A stretch of 64,000 nt of DNA from the NCBI RefSeq assembly GCF_008831285.2, contig NC_045148.1:19337002-19401001 (forward strand), given 5' to 3'. The notes under the pieces were generated by a model that did no database searches, was not told the DNA's origin, and saw only the letters and a list, made by a program, of their open reading frames with translations. Origin of the DNA: Nymphaea colorata. Taxonomy: Eukaryota > Streptophyta > Magnoliopsida > Nymphaeales > Nymphaeaceae. The position numbers and the translations under genes were made by a program. Positions 1-12,501 of this stretch are shown piece after piece (the first letter of the stretch is position 1; the number at the start of each line of letters is the position of its first letter).

Positions 1-491
1 TGCTGGTCAATTTGATTTTTGTATGACTTGCAATATTCAACTGTCAACTGTCAAGCTTTGTTTTTACGCGGGTCATTGTTTTTTATTTCTGTTTTCATGC
101 AGTGAAGATCTATTGATTACTAGAAAGACATAAAACGAATGACCTATTTAATCCCTTGATGTTCTTTATTTAGGAAATATAATGTTGTCTATTTTAGCCA
201 ATGTATGGGAATATATATGTTTATTGAAATAGATTAAGAAGATATAGGTGTTTAAGTGTGAATACTGAAAACTTCGGTGGTTTCTATGACTGGGTGATTT
301 ATTTGTATCTTGTTGGAATTTACTCCATGGAATCTGAAAAAAATGTTGTGTTGAATTATCGTTATCAGTGTTGTTGTCGGATTTGACAAATATTTTGGAA
401 TTGCTATTCTTTTTTTTTGGAAGCTGGCTTGATAGATTCAAAAGTCTTCTTTTTACTGTTTTATTTTCTTCAAACCAGGCATCATATACAG
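1..491 (+). other. Intron / unassigned 5' part of the PDIL5-like gene
   Basis: No coding exon can be supported here. The first recognised exon of the gene to the right starts at 492 in phase 0, so upstream exons (signal peptide, thioredoxin domain) should lie left of the window. A weak coding-like patch follows the CAG at about 100, but it does not give the Cys-Arg-rich segment expected just before the Gly-Tyr-Pro motif, so I did not call it. Confidence 0.5.
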
Positions 492-3400
492 GGCTATCCA
501 TCCATCAGGATCTTCCGTAAAGGAACTGATGTCAAGTACGTAAGTTCTTCCATCGATGTGCTACCTTTAAATTTATAGTAGTGAACAAATAATTTTTTTC
601 TTCTATACTGTAAGATTTGTCTTCAGTAAGTGATATGATATGCAGTTGCATTGCTGCTTTGTTAAGTGTTTTCCTTAGCAACAAAGGGAATAAGATTTCA
701 TCACCTAGTACAATAGTTCTGTAAGAGTTTTATCTGAGTTTTTTTGCTTTTCAGGTGTCATACATTTTCTGATCAAATTATGATTTTTTTTTCTAAATAG
801 TGTTTTTTCCTTATTTTCATGGATTTTGACAATAATTTTCTAACAAAAGTTAAGATGACTTTTTACTGAAACTCTGGTTGGTTAGAGTAAGAATTGCATG
901 TGTCCTTAAGAAAAGGTGATAATTTATAGGCCTCTAGAAATAAAAGTTTCAACTGTCTTTAGTTTTGGTAGTCTGAAAATTTAACTGTTTTAAATTGTGA
1001 TGGTTTACTCAAGCCATAGCCAGTAAGTTGCCTTTTGATTTTCATGGAGGAAAGAGAGAAAGAGTGCATGTTTTCACATTTTTGTGATATCCTAAGGGCA
1101 TGTTTGCATGAGGAAAAATTTTTACTTAGGGGTGAAGGTCAACCCTGCATGTCACAGCAATCAAACACTATGAAGTTGTCCAGGGGCAATTTCATGAACC
1201 CTACAATTTATCTTCAAAACTCTTTTTGTTTCCTTCTCTTTTTAAGCATACACCTTGGTAACATGGTTACCAGGGTGCACATGTCTGGTTCGCTGCCCTA
1301 AAAGGTAGCCAACAACAAATTCCCAAAAGGCAAGCCACTACATCAGAAAAGGGTTGCATGCTCATGAACTTACCAAATTTGCATTTACGGCCTCTTCATC
1401 TACTTTAACAAGGTCTAGACCATGTATTTGTATACGTGCATTTATGTCACGTAGATTTTACTCTAGATATCTTCATCTCTGATTTATCGAATGTCTGCAA
1501 GTGGATTTAGGATATCAATAATCGAAAGAGATAGCTTTTAATATTTGTCTAAATGGTAAAAAATAACGGCAACCAAAGGTGTAGTTTTTAATATTTCATA
1601 AATGATAGGTTTGTTTGAAGTTTTTAGTTGCAAGTATTTCAAATGTGGATAAGATTCATTTGAACTATGGCTTCTGACACAGGGAAGATCATGGACATCA
1701 TGAACATGAGTCATACTATGGCGATCGTGACACAGATAGTCTTGTCCAGGTATAGATCCAATTTGGTGGTTCCTGTACAGTTATATGAGCAGAATGTTAA
1801 CCTACTGTGTTATCTGAATACTCAATCTGTTTGAAGGTTCCATGAAGTTTTACTGGATTTAATGTGTACAGGCAATGGAAGCCTTGGTTGCCCCAATTCC
1901 AAAGGAATCTAACAAACTTGCATTGGAGGATAAGTCCAATGGGACCATAAATGCAGTAAAGCGCCCTGCACCTTCAGCTGCAGGCTGCAGAATTGAGGGT
2001 TTTGTGCGTGTTAAGAAGGTATAGTTTGTTTTCTCAATTGAGTAGTTAAATGTTTTCAAGATTTAGAAATTGTTTCTGTAAAGCATTTCTAAAGTTATGA
2101 TGATATGGCCAAAAAGAAACAGAGTTTGTTTTCTGCAAAGCCTTTCTAAAGATATGATGATCGCTCTGAACTTTATATGTGTCTTCTGTTAACCTCAAGA
2201 AATGCAACTTGACATAATCGCCTGAAAACTGAATAGACAAAAATTACAAAATTGTCCAAGTATACCTGCTGCAAGATCATCAGAGTTGTACTGCATTCTT
2301 ACATCCACTGTTATATGATTTATAATACCTTCTGTCCTATTTGCCAAATTTACAGATTGGTCTAGCTCATCATTGTTTTATTATGTCTATCCACAAGTTA
2401 CAGAAATTTCCTTGCAGGACCATTATTTTCAAGGTTTATGAAATAAAACTGTGAAATTCCTTGATGGAAAAAAGAGAGTGAGTGAGTGGGAGACAGGGCT
2501 GTTGGATGTTTGTACCACCAGAAAGTGTTGAATGTAATACGTGCTACATTGATTCTCAGATGCATGCACTTGTGCATCATGTACCCTGTTCAGTTACTAT
2601 CAGCGATTTCAACGTATGATTATGTGATTCTGTATTCATCCAGAATCGATCGATCTTTGATGGCTTAAAGTTAAAACTCTTAGAATATTTTTCTTTTCCT
2701 TTTTCTGGATGGTTACTCCGTGCAGGTTCCAGGCAACCTTGTCATATCAGCTCATTCAGGAGCACACTCATTTGACGCATCCCTTATGAATATGTCTCAT
2801 GTTGTCAACCATTTCTCATTTGGAAAGAGACTTTCTGCAAGAATGCTGCATGAAGTGAAGCGCCTTACACCATATCTTGGTGGAAGTACTGACCGTTTAA
2901 CAGGAACAGCTTATATAACCAGACAAGGAGATGAAAATGCTAATGTTACTGTGAGTATCTGAATCCTTTAATTGATCCCTGTGTCAGTTAGTATCAGAAT
3001 GTAAACTCATCTTTAGTTTTTCATACATGGAAAGTTGGAAACAAATTGACAGTTCTTGGTACTTCTCGGCATATGTGTCCCCTCAGATTGTAAGGCGTTC
3101 TTTGTGGAAAGTCCTGGTAAAAGGATGATTTAGATGGTTACATGTTTGCTTTTACAGATTGAACACTACCTTCAGATAGTTAAGACTGAAGTTGTATCAA
3201 GAAAGGCTAGTCAGGAATTTAAATTGCTTGAGGAGTATGAATACACTGCACACAGCAGTTTGGTGCATAGTCACCACATTCCTGTTGCTAAGTTCCACTT
3301 TGAGCTCTCTCCGATGCAGGTGCTTCTCTCACTATTTGTTCTCTTGGTCCACTTTTAACATTTCCAATACTCCATAAACTGTTGGTTTGTTCAGGTATTG

Positions 3401-3753
3401 GTGACAGAAGTGACTAGATCTTTTTCTCACTTCATAACAAATGTCTGTGCCATCATTGGTGGTGTTTTCACGGTTAGTTCTGCATTACCTTTTATGATTC
3501 TTTTTGAGTTAATGCCTGTGGTTTTCAGGAGAGAAAATTACTTTACTTCGTTCACCAATAACTACACTGAAAGTCCATTGATTAGTTAAATTACCTCTTT
3601 TCTCTGTTTGTGGTCAAGCTTAATTTGCATCTACCCTTTTTTTTGTCTGATCTAGTTTTGCCAATGTCATTTCAGGTTGCTGGAATATTGGATTCCATCC
3701 TTCACAACACAATGCGATTGATGAAGAAAGTAGAACTAGGCAAACACATGTGA
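492..3753 (+). CDS. PDIL5-4: Protein disulfide isomerase-like 5-3/5-4, C-terminal part (5' end outside window)
   Basis: Seven exons join in frame: 492-535, 1683-1749, 1872-2018, 2726-2950, 3158-3319, 3395-3472 and 3676-3753 (TGA). They encode 266 residues. The first exon carries the GYPSIRIFRKGTDVK segment that ends the thioredoxin fold. A loop with HGHHEHESYYGDRD follows, then the ERV41/ERGIC-type lumenal domain (VPGNLVISAHSGAHSFD, SHVVNHFSFG, EYEYTAHSS, VAKFHFELSPMQV). A C-terminal membrane segment lies around CAIIGGVFTVAGILDS, followed by a short basic tail. Plant PDIL5-3/5-4 proteins are ER/early-secretory membrane proteins that fuse a thioredoxin domain to a cargo-receptor-like domain. 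The thioredoxin CxxC region is not in the window, so redox activity cannot be judged. Family identity is strong; 5-3 versus 5-4 is not resolved. Confidence 0.88.
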
Positions 3754-4794
3754 TAGGAAACTGTGTTGCTCAAGGAGGTGCCAATTTTGCTCAATTACAC
3801 CTTCCGCATAGGCCTCTGAAATTTTTAGGTGCTCTATATTGTTCATTCTTTCCCTTCTGTAACCTGAGAATGTAATAGTGATAGGTCACTTTGGCGCCGT
3901 CAGAAAGTTAATTTTGTTTCAGTTTCATTATTGATTTAGGATTGTAGAAAAGATGTCTAAACCACCATTGTTGTACTTTGCAAATAATAGCAAATGGTGA
4001 AACCGCGCTAGCTTGGTCCATGCAAATTAATCAATTTTTTTCTGAAGTACGTTTGATTGCTTCGCTAGCAGATTTGAAGTCGGGCTTGAAAGGTGGCCCC
4101 GTCGAATGTCACATGTTTTATGAAATCGAACCGAAGCATTGAGGAGATAGCATGAAGCAAATGCCGCATCTCCAATATAATCAACTACCGTATGGGCCCT
4201 TTTAAATTGTGTCAGATGAAAGGGCCTCTTTGGTCGATATAAGCCTGGCTGTCAGCTTGTTCTAGTAAAACTGAGTTTAAGCAAGTTGATGATAAGGACA
4301 TGGTACCGCTTCCTGTGTTAAATTTGTCAGAGCTTACATAAAAATCTTGCCGTGAAAAAATAGATCTTTCTTTTGGAGCTTATTATCTCTGAACTCATCG
4401 GGATTCAATCGGGAGACCCGAAGCCTTTGCTCGCAGCCAGGGCCCGGCTTGATAAGCTAAAGAGTCGGGCCTGACCGTTAAAATTCACGGCCCAAGGCCT
4501 GCTTTGCCTTGTATGATGGTCGTCAGAAGGAAAAAAAAAATGCAGACGTTGGTGAAACCCATTGAGGATTTCCACTTTGCAAACATGCCAAGAAAAGAAA
4601 TTTGTACATGTTGGCACGGTTCTTGAGAGAGGGTGTCTCGTTGAGGAAGATTCTGCATTCTGACTGACGGAGGAAAAAATGAACAAAACAAGAAAAAAAT
4701 GGAGAGCAAGAGTTTAAAGGTGCGCTTTGAGCCAGTCAAATAGTTGGATAGCTGGCCCAGGCTCTGCTGATCACGGGCCTGGCATTTGACTGGT
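3754..4794. other. 3' UTR and spacer, no gene seen
   Basis: The first 150-200 bases after the TGA are the likely 3' UTR. The rest has only short unsupported ORFs. A 10-bp inverted pair (CCAGTCAAAT / ATTTGACTGG) lies at about 4732-4790, just before the plastid-derived insertion. Confidence 0.5.
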
Positions 4795-5510
4795 CTTGTT
4801 CAAAGATTCTATATGAATTTCTAGACTAAACCGAGATAGTTAACTTTCAGAAAACTCTAATGATAGAGGGAGATATCTATGCATCCTTTTTCTGAGAGTG
4901 GGAGAAGAGATAAAACTGATTATTGATCTAAATCAGAGTTTGAAACTCATGTAATTAACTTAACCTCTTCAGGTTATTTGATTTGGCTAATCCAAGAAGG
5001 GATAGATTTCCGATAGATCTCATTCAGCTAGATACGGTAAATTAAGAAAGATGTAACGCCAAAAAAGAGTTGTCTGTTGAGCCGTATGAGGCAGGAAACT
5101 CTCAAGTACGGTTTTAAGGGAAGGAATTGACCTACCTATTCCGACCGGGGAGAAGAGGCCATTCGATAGGGAGATTCAGAAATTGCGGAGAACAAGCTGC
5201 TGAGTATTGGAAACAAGCCATAGCGCTTACTCCAGGTAATTATATTGAAGCACAAAATTGGTTGAAGATCACAGGCGGTTCAAATAAGAACACTTTCTTT
5301 TTGAATTGAATTCACTTAAATTGTTTGTTGGATCCATCAAATAGATTGTTGCTCCCGGGGGAATCGATAGAGGAATTTTATTATATCCCTTCTAAGAACG
5401 TTCTGTCCATCGGGTACCTGGTTTGATGGACATCCATAATTTATATTACTCTCTAGCTTTCACATTACAAGCTTCAAAATTACTGCCCAGCTCATGATTG
5501 ATCGGATATA
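4795..5510 (+). pseudogene. ycf3: Nuclear plastid DNA insertion: end of ycf3 intron 2, exon 3 and downstream spacer
   Basis: The stretch reads as chloroplast DNA. At about 5070-5115 is the 3' end of a group II intron (GAGCCGTATGAGG... then CAAGTACGG, the domain V/VI signature). It is followed by ycf3 exon 3, whose product ends in the TPR-like [20 protein letters not shown] segment (5203-5265). Ycf3 is a photosystem I assembly factor encoded in plastids. This copy is dead: a glutamine codon is a stop (TAG at about 5169), about 10 bases are missing before the final TPR, and a further 1-base loss shifts the natural stop. The flanks (intron 2 body from about 4810; spacer towards psaA to about 5500) also look plastid-like. 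The outer boundaries are estimates from recognition, not alignment. Confidence 0.85.
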
Positions 5511-6306
5511 CTAGGGTTTTTGGGCTGTACTAGGGTTCAAAGTGGGGAGAGTGTACTTTCAACTCGGTAATGTGCTCCACCTTATTAACGCAGGAGCATA
5601 ATGCTTACAAGAATTGAATTGATAGTTGAACTTTCACAAGCCCACCAGCTATGCTGTGTGCCCTTTGGAGCATGATAGACCATAGGTACCAGAAAATCCT
5701 TCTTCCCTTTTCAAAAGTAGCTTCTTACTTTGTTTTCCTTTCTCTGCTTCATGTTGCTTCTCTGAATCAAATCTTTTGCTATATAAAGATTTTCTGAACA
5801 TTTGCTTCTCTACTTTGTTTCACGTATCATTTTCATTTACTATGAGTTGGGCTGACTCAGCTCAGTTCTTTATAACCTATAATAAATGGCATGGATTTGA
5901 GAAACTTGAATTTTGCTGTTTGAGGCACAAGAGGTACTACCTTATCAAGGCTCTCCGATTCTGGCCCGTGAAAGGGTGAAACTCCTATAGAACTCATAGC
6001 CAGATGAACCGAAGGATTGCTGTACCTAGAAAGGGGGTCCTGTCTGGTAGCTGGCTTGTCACTGCACTTGGCAGTAATCTGCTAAAGTGTCTGGCTCTAA
6101 ATAGTTCACGGGGTTGAAGGTGCCTTCAGATTGAGTTTTACACTGTTCAGGATGAAATTATAGGTATTAGAGTGGATCTTCGTTTTCTGCAGAAGGAAAA
6201 CATAAAGAAGAAAACTTGGATTGTTTGTGAGAAGTTTCCATGTTTCGGAAAAACTGTCCGCGAAAAGAAGTGGGCCAAATTAATAAAACAATAGACGTTC
6301 TTACAT
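5511..6306. other. Spacer, nothing identified
   Basis: Short ORFs only. The stretch 5880-6100 has a more even base composition than its neighbours and could be organellar or transposon-derived, but I cannot name it. Confidence 0.4.
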
Positions 6307-6312
6307 TTTATT
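6307..6312 (-). promoter_or_regulatory. Polyadenylation signal for the phytocyanin gene
   Basis: AATAAA on the minus strand, about 230 bases past the stop codon at 6543, within a normal plant 3' UTR distance. Confidence 0.4.
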
Positions 6313-6542
6313 GAACAATTTAAGTACAATCAATCAGTCAATCTGTATGGTATATTACATCAGCAATCCCGCTAGAAGGAGGATAGACATTCAAAAAGGA
6401 AAAAGATCAAACCAGATATAAATGGCACAAGATCAAAGAATAATACAGACACAAAGGCTCAACCATCATCCATCACAAACAAGCAAAAACTGACAATAAG
6501 AATGAAAGGATTCCAGGACTCCTATCACAGCCACTCCCACTC

Positions 6543-7642
6543 TCACATAACACTAAGAACAAGAGGGCCCAAAAAGACTGGGAGAATTGCCGCCAGTTTG
6601 CTGCTTTTTTTGATAGAAGAGACGCCATTGCCAGAAGGAGGCACTTCCACAGTTGGCGGCGAAGCTGGAGGGCTGCTAGCTTCAGGGGCAGGAGCAGCAA
6701 CACCTGAAGGAGCAGGAGGTGACTCAACAGGAGGTGAAGTAGCAGGAGGCGATGCAGCAGGAGGCGAGACTGGTGGTTGAGTGGAGGGTTTCTTGGTTCT
6801 GTCAGCCATCACTATGACCACGAGCTTCTCATTGTTCTTGCAGTTGTCCTCGACTCCGCTGATGAAGTAGTAAGGGCCCGACTGGTTGAAGGTGAACGTG
6901 GTGCGACCATCAGTGAAGGAGGCGATTGCTGCTGCTGTGTTGCAGTTGCTGTAGTCATCCTTGCTTACTTGAAGCACAGAGTCGCTGCCTGCTTTGTAGA
7001 CAAACACTGCACGCAGACCAAAAATATGAGTTTCTCAAGTAATCTCTAGCTTTGAGTTCCACAGCGACCAACAACAGTAGTCCTTCATCCATTGCTATCT
7101 TTTTAGATGGTTGAATCCAGTTGCTATGGTCACATTGAACCAGATGCCCAACAACGCTCTGATATATAACAAACTCAACTTCTAATTCAGATGTCAATTC
7201 TGATATTAACAGTTATATAAAGTTAAATAAAAGACCTAGTAGCTAATCATGCCATCTCTGTATCTGAAGAATATTCTACCTTCCTCACCCTGAGAAAGGG
7301 AGAAAATTATCTGATAACTCTGCTACATGGTACTGTTCCACTTTCATTTCTGTTTATCCTTATTTAACCAAGATGAATATAGGAAATCCAGAGATAAGCA
7401 GAGTTAAATGAAATAGTCAAATCTAAAGCAAATGGAAGCAGCGACTCACGCAGAGAATCGCCTATCTGGAATCTGTTCTTCTCCGCCCACTGGTTGTAGG
7501 GCTGCGTCGAGGGATCCTTGGGGACAGTCCATCCTTCTGAGCCCCCAACCTGGAATACCGTCGCAGTCGCTTCATTCAAGCGGACCAACAATAAACCGAG
7601 AAGGAAAGCTGCATGTCTTGCTCTCTTAAATGTCAGAGACAT
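6543..7642 (-). CDS. Early nodulin-like protein (phytocyanin-type arabinogalactan protein)
   Basis: Two exons, 7642-7450 and 7006-6543, separated by a GT-AG intron in phase 1, encode 218 residues. Residues 1 to about 27 form a signal peptide (AAFLLGLLLV core). A plastocyanin-like domain follows (FQVGGSEGWTVP, NQWAEKNRFQIGDSLLFVYK, to about residue 128), with the disulfide pair Cys86 and Cys120. A Pro/Ala/Ser-rich linker (PPVSPPAASPPATSPP type) suits hydroxyproline arabinosylation. The hydrophobic C-terminus (LAAILPVFLGPLVLSVM) suits GPI anchoring. The histidine copper ligands of stellacyanin/uclacyanin are absent, as is usual for early nodulin-like proteins, so copper binding is unlikely. The product should sit on the outer plasma membrane or wall interface. 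The single intron is at the usual family position. Confidence 0.93.
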
Positions 7643-7780
7643 TATTCTGATCTATGAACAGAACGAGGAATTCGGTGACAAGGATGGGCAAAAGGGCCAA
7701 GAGTTGAGGGGAAAGTTGGAAGCTTGAGGAGGAGGACTGATGTCTAGAAGCTGAGTGAACGACTTTGCAGGTGAGCGTTC

Positions 7781-7787
7781 TTATAGC
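7781..7787 (-). promoter_or_regulatory. TATA-like box of the phytocyanin gene
   Basis: CTATAAG on the minus strand lies about 140 bases upstream of the ATG at 7642, leaving a leader of roughly 100 bases. Motif and spacing only. Confidence 0.4.
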
Positions 7788-7789
7788 AT

Positions 7790-10700
7790 TTTCAATTTGG
7801 TGAAGTGTGACACAACTATTCTATATTCCTTGTTCTATCCTTCAAGAAGGTGAGGATACCTTGCCAAAAATACGGGAACTTTTTTTGAGTGTGGCGTTGG
7901 TGCTTTAGCATCTGCTTTTTCAATACATCCTCCCGAATAACTTGCTTTTCAACTAAAAGCATATGCATACCTTCCTTCTTGGGTTTGTTGAATTCTTTAT
8001 TTATATAACTTTTTCCTTTCAGTTGTATGTGTATAAGGAGACGAATTGAATTTTGAAAGTTGGGGATGCAAATAGTTGAAGGTATTTTCTGTTATTGACT
8101 TGAATTCAGTGTGCTGAGTGGAAGAACAAAAATATGAACACGATTGCAATCAGGTTGTGATTCGATTTACATTTTATTGAATTGATGAAATCTGATAAAA
8201 AAAAATCCAGTTTCAGTGGATCCTAATCCAAATTCATGTAAAACTAGAACTGGAGTTTGAGTTCCTGCATGTCCAAATATGAAACCAAATCCAAGTCTGA
8301 TTAGGTAATACCAAATTATTTTGATATGTGGTAATTAGTTACATTCATAAGTTTTAAGTTCCCTAGAAGACCAAATTCATTTTGCATTTTGGGTTTATAC
8401 TAGGGGTAGGGCTGCACAATTATAGTGGAGCAACTCAAGATCTGGCAGAGCTCGACTTGTTTGTTAAATGAGTTAGTTTTAGTCGATGCTTAAGATCGGT
8501 GATGTGCAAGTTGAAGTAGCGGTATCACTCCGAGACACCCAAAGCAGCCTTAGACCCTGAAAGACCCTGAAAGAGACTTCAACCTTCACTCGGAGGGTAG
8601 GATTAGCTTGCGCTCACCCGAAATTAGTCGGGCTGAAATTGTATGTGCTCAACCCATGAGAGCTCGATTTCCTTGTTAGGAGCATGCATCAAACATATAT
8701 TACGTACTTATCACAGACAAATGCCCTTGCTCTAATCGACAAAAAACCAACATCTTAACTTGTTTTCGAGAAAATGGGATAACTCAAATCACTTACATTA
8801 CAGAGAAAGATTAGACCATTTAAATTCTTGCTAAAAGTTATTAATTTTGAAAAAAAAGATCAACATGCCAACTTGTTTATGATCATTAATTTAGTGTAAA
8901 ACTTACTTTAGTACAAGTGGTTTTCGTGAAGATTATCGAATATTTTACTGGCAAAATTTTAGTGTTACAAGGTCGCTGTTTAATTTGCAATAATTGAAAA
9001 TGCCCGTCTTAGCTTAATTTCTTTTTGAACTTGGGCTTAGCTCCACTTGCCGCGGAAACAAGCCATGCTTGAAGCTAGAAGCTTTGTTTCAGTTGCAGAA
9101 AGTTTAGCTCACGTCAATCCCACTGTTCTTCCGTTTTTCTTCATTTTCCTTATTTCTATCTCAAGAACAAGATTTTCTTGGCAGTTAATCCTTAAAACTG
9201 AATGTCCAAAAACGGAAGCATGTTTACATCTTTTCTAGAGGATCAAAAGCCAAAGTAAATCTACGCCAATTTATTTGACTACAAAGGAAAAGTGAAAAAG
9301 AAAAAGCTAATGGATCCAAATGTTTCCTGACACAAAAACTTTGGACAGGTCGCTAAGATCCGATTAGCACTAAAGCTGGATACATGTAACGGGATCTCCC
9401 AGTGGGGCACGGACCCGGACTCAGTATGCGGGTTAGGTTGCTAAATCCGAATCCAAATCTAAAACTTGATGTGCTTTAGACTTGAATCCCTGATGAGTTC
9501 TTTCAGAAAAGGCGAACCAGGCATGAATTTTCCGTCGCCGGGCAAGAGTAAAAAATAAAATTTTGAAAATCTGACGGTGGGGAGGAAAGTTTGAAATTTA
9601 ATTAATAGTAAGTTTTTTTTTTTTTTTTTTACTTTCCTTTTCGCTTATAATCTTTGGTTTATGTTTACTTGTAACATAGTATTCTCTCACTAGCCTCAGT
9701 GCATGTTGGAGAGGAGATTCTATGTTTGGAATAGTCGGCATTTGAATCATTGTAACATATCTTATGTGAGTAAAGTTGAGCTTTCTTCCAAACCTCTTTG
9801 CTTACATTGCTCTTGTCATGAATGAGATCTATGCCCATTGCAAAAGCATCACTCCATTTCCTTGTGCTCGTTGATTTCCACACGCATTCTTTATTTTTAA
9901 GTTATCTAGACACCCTTTTGCTCCTTTAGGCTTATGGCGGACAAGCAACCACCCGGCTGCATGGGCCGAAGAAAGTAAGATGGTGACGAGAGGAGTGTCA
10001 CATTAAAAAGAAAACAAAGTAAGCAAAATGAACCTTTGGTTGGAATTGCAACGATGAAGGGTTGTGTATAACCTTAGGCGGTGAAGCATAACTGGTTGGA
10101 CATGAAGGTACGTAGAAGGTGCATCATTTGTTTCATTGTTGTTGGTGCGACTTTCTTAGACCGTAAATAGTGGGATCACGACGCTCTTATATAATGAATG
10201 TTTCATTTCCTACCCAAGTCCGGACCCAACCTACGACCCTGGTGTTTAGAAGGCCTTCGAGTCTTACGAATGGTAGGTTGTTAAACTCCTGAAAGGATTG
10301 TGCATAAAGGGCCGTTCCTTTCTTAAAGCACGTTTGATATCATTTCATTATAACATTTTCATGTTGTATGACATTTGAAAAGTCATTGAAATAATCGAAT
10401 CCTTCTAGTGCCGACCTTTTTTGTTTTAGCCTTCACTGATCAAAGTCCTGTCCAACATGAAGACCAATGAACTGTTTAGGAATAGACTCAGTCATACTGA
10501 AGAATTCCCACTATTCCCTACGCTTATAAAACTGCTCTGGCGCTCGCTAGAAACTCATCTGTGCGTTCTTTTATGCAAAATAACATGGTTAGATTCATCA
10601 TAGTCAATTCCCTTAAAAGAAAATTTTGTGCCTAAAAGATTTGTGGATGTCCTTTTCTAATAGTTACAGGAAATCTTTAATGTGAAGTCCATTGTCACGG

Positions 10701-12501
10701 AAAACAGGTTTTATTTAAAAAAAAAAGCATGGAAAAAAGTCAGCCAAAAAAGAGAAACTTGTTTTTTAGAAAAAAAATGAAAATGAAAAAAAAAAGTGAA
10801 AAACGCGTATTATTCACGTTTTATTCGTTTTTTCATGTATTTTACATTTTTAATTACTGGTTTTTTATTTTCACATTTTGTTGTTAGTTAATAGCTTTTT
10901 TGAAAAAACTTACCGAGATTTTCAACTTTACCATATTATATTTTGGAGACCAACCTTGCCATTTTATACTAAAGACAAAATTTGTGACAATAATTTGAAC
11001 CCAAGAATGTGGTGCGACAAACCTATTCAATTCAAATTGTGCAGTTTGATTAAAACAATATCAGAATGAGCTCTGAGGTGTGAGAAAGATGAGCATAAGG
11101 GATGAGGCGACCTTTGCGACAAGTCCAGCAAGAGCCTTTGGCACCTTCACAGGTTGGTTTAACTTTTAAAACCAAGTCAAGGCCCCAAGATACACACTTC
11201 AGAGTAATTTATTTGATCAGATTCCAATATACATAAATATATGATCAGATTTAATTTTAAATAAATATTCTATGTTCCACGTTTTTCTAATTTAAAAATC
11301 GACCATATTTGGTTCAAAATTCTGATTCCGATTTACATATTGATATAAATGTAAAAATCAAATTATGACTGGATTTAGATTATGAAAACGAATTTTAGAT
11401 TCGGATTCAAATATAACTTTTTCCTTTTTGTTTATATTCGAATCCGAATGTATAAATATTATAAAAAATATCGATAAGAGTATATCCTATTCAAATCGAA
11501 TGACTTACAAAAACAGCACCATGAGATAACTGGAACCAAGAAAATGATATATTTGAATTTGATTCAAGGCCTTAAGTTGGCAGTTTTTACATTTCATTTC
11601 TTACCAAACCTTACAAAAAGACATAATGACGAAACTCAGGGAGCACAGGTGATAGAATTTGAGATTGATTCAAGGTCTTAATTTGGCAGTTCTTGCATCT
11701 TGTGCTCTTAGTACCTGCTAATGGAGCAGTGACAGTGAGGATCGAGCAAAGTGATAGGAAGATCCAGGCAGATGAATGCCCAATTAAGGGCACAGCACAG
11801 CAAGAACGATGAGCAGGCCACCTCACCGTCAATGCAAAGGCTTAGTTTAGTCCTACAAACGAACCGCGTGGCCGTTACGTGCTGTTGGCTATAATTCAAA
11901 TTCTGCTCGTTAAGAGACGCCTTCTCTCTCTCATGGCCTACCAAGAACACCCAGAACTTCGAACAAATTCTTCTTGTCAAGATCTCCAAATGGGAGTCTG
12001 TGTTTCTGTGTATCGGATGGTCCAGCGGAACTAACGGCTGGTAACTCTCTTCCTGTCACTAGCCAAACGCTCCCTTTCTTTCCTCTGAGTTGGGCTTTCC
12101 AACCCATTCTCTCCTGTCAACTTCTCTTCTGGATCTCTTCAAGCACTTGTTTGTCCCTTATTGTAGAATTGCTCTTTCTCTCTCTCTCTCTTTGTGTCTG
12201 TTTCTCATAGTTCCCGTCCTGTGTAATTTCTTCGTCCATTCTTCCCCAAAATCTATGTTGGGAAAATGCACACTCCCAACTGGACAGAACGAACAGTTTC
12301 TGGACTCGAGATGGTGACAAACCAAGTTTCGTTCTCTAAGTTTCTCTTTCATTTTGTAGAAAACCAGTTTTATTTTCTGTAGCACAGCCACCTTGATCTA
12401 TGATGAATTGTTGCTGAGGAGATAGGCCTCGGTTGGTCTTCTAAACAAATAAGGAGGGATCGAGGTTTGGAGTTTGTGAAGCCATGAGAGGGGGAGAACG
12501 C
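7790..12501. other. Gene-poor spacer with degraded repeats; right end is the kinase leader
   Basis: No coding region is supported. Repeat-like stretches occur at 8400-8660 (AGCTCGA-type words, similar in flavour to 25.3-25.7 kb), 9340-9520, and an AT-rich 10.7-10.9 kb and 11.2-11.5 kb. A poly-T run lies near 9607-9630. About 12.0-12.5 kb is CT-rich (CT run near 12174-12192) and probably contains the promoter and leader of the kinase. Confidence 0.5.

Noticed and set aside
13..150. Possible upstream PDIL5 exon after the CAG at about 100
   Set aside because: Its translation does not match the residues expected before GYPSIR and no donor in the right phase follows.
5880..6100. Possible mitochondrial or transposon fragment
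   Set aside because: The composition is different, but I could not match it to any known organellar gene or repeat.
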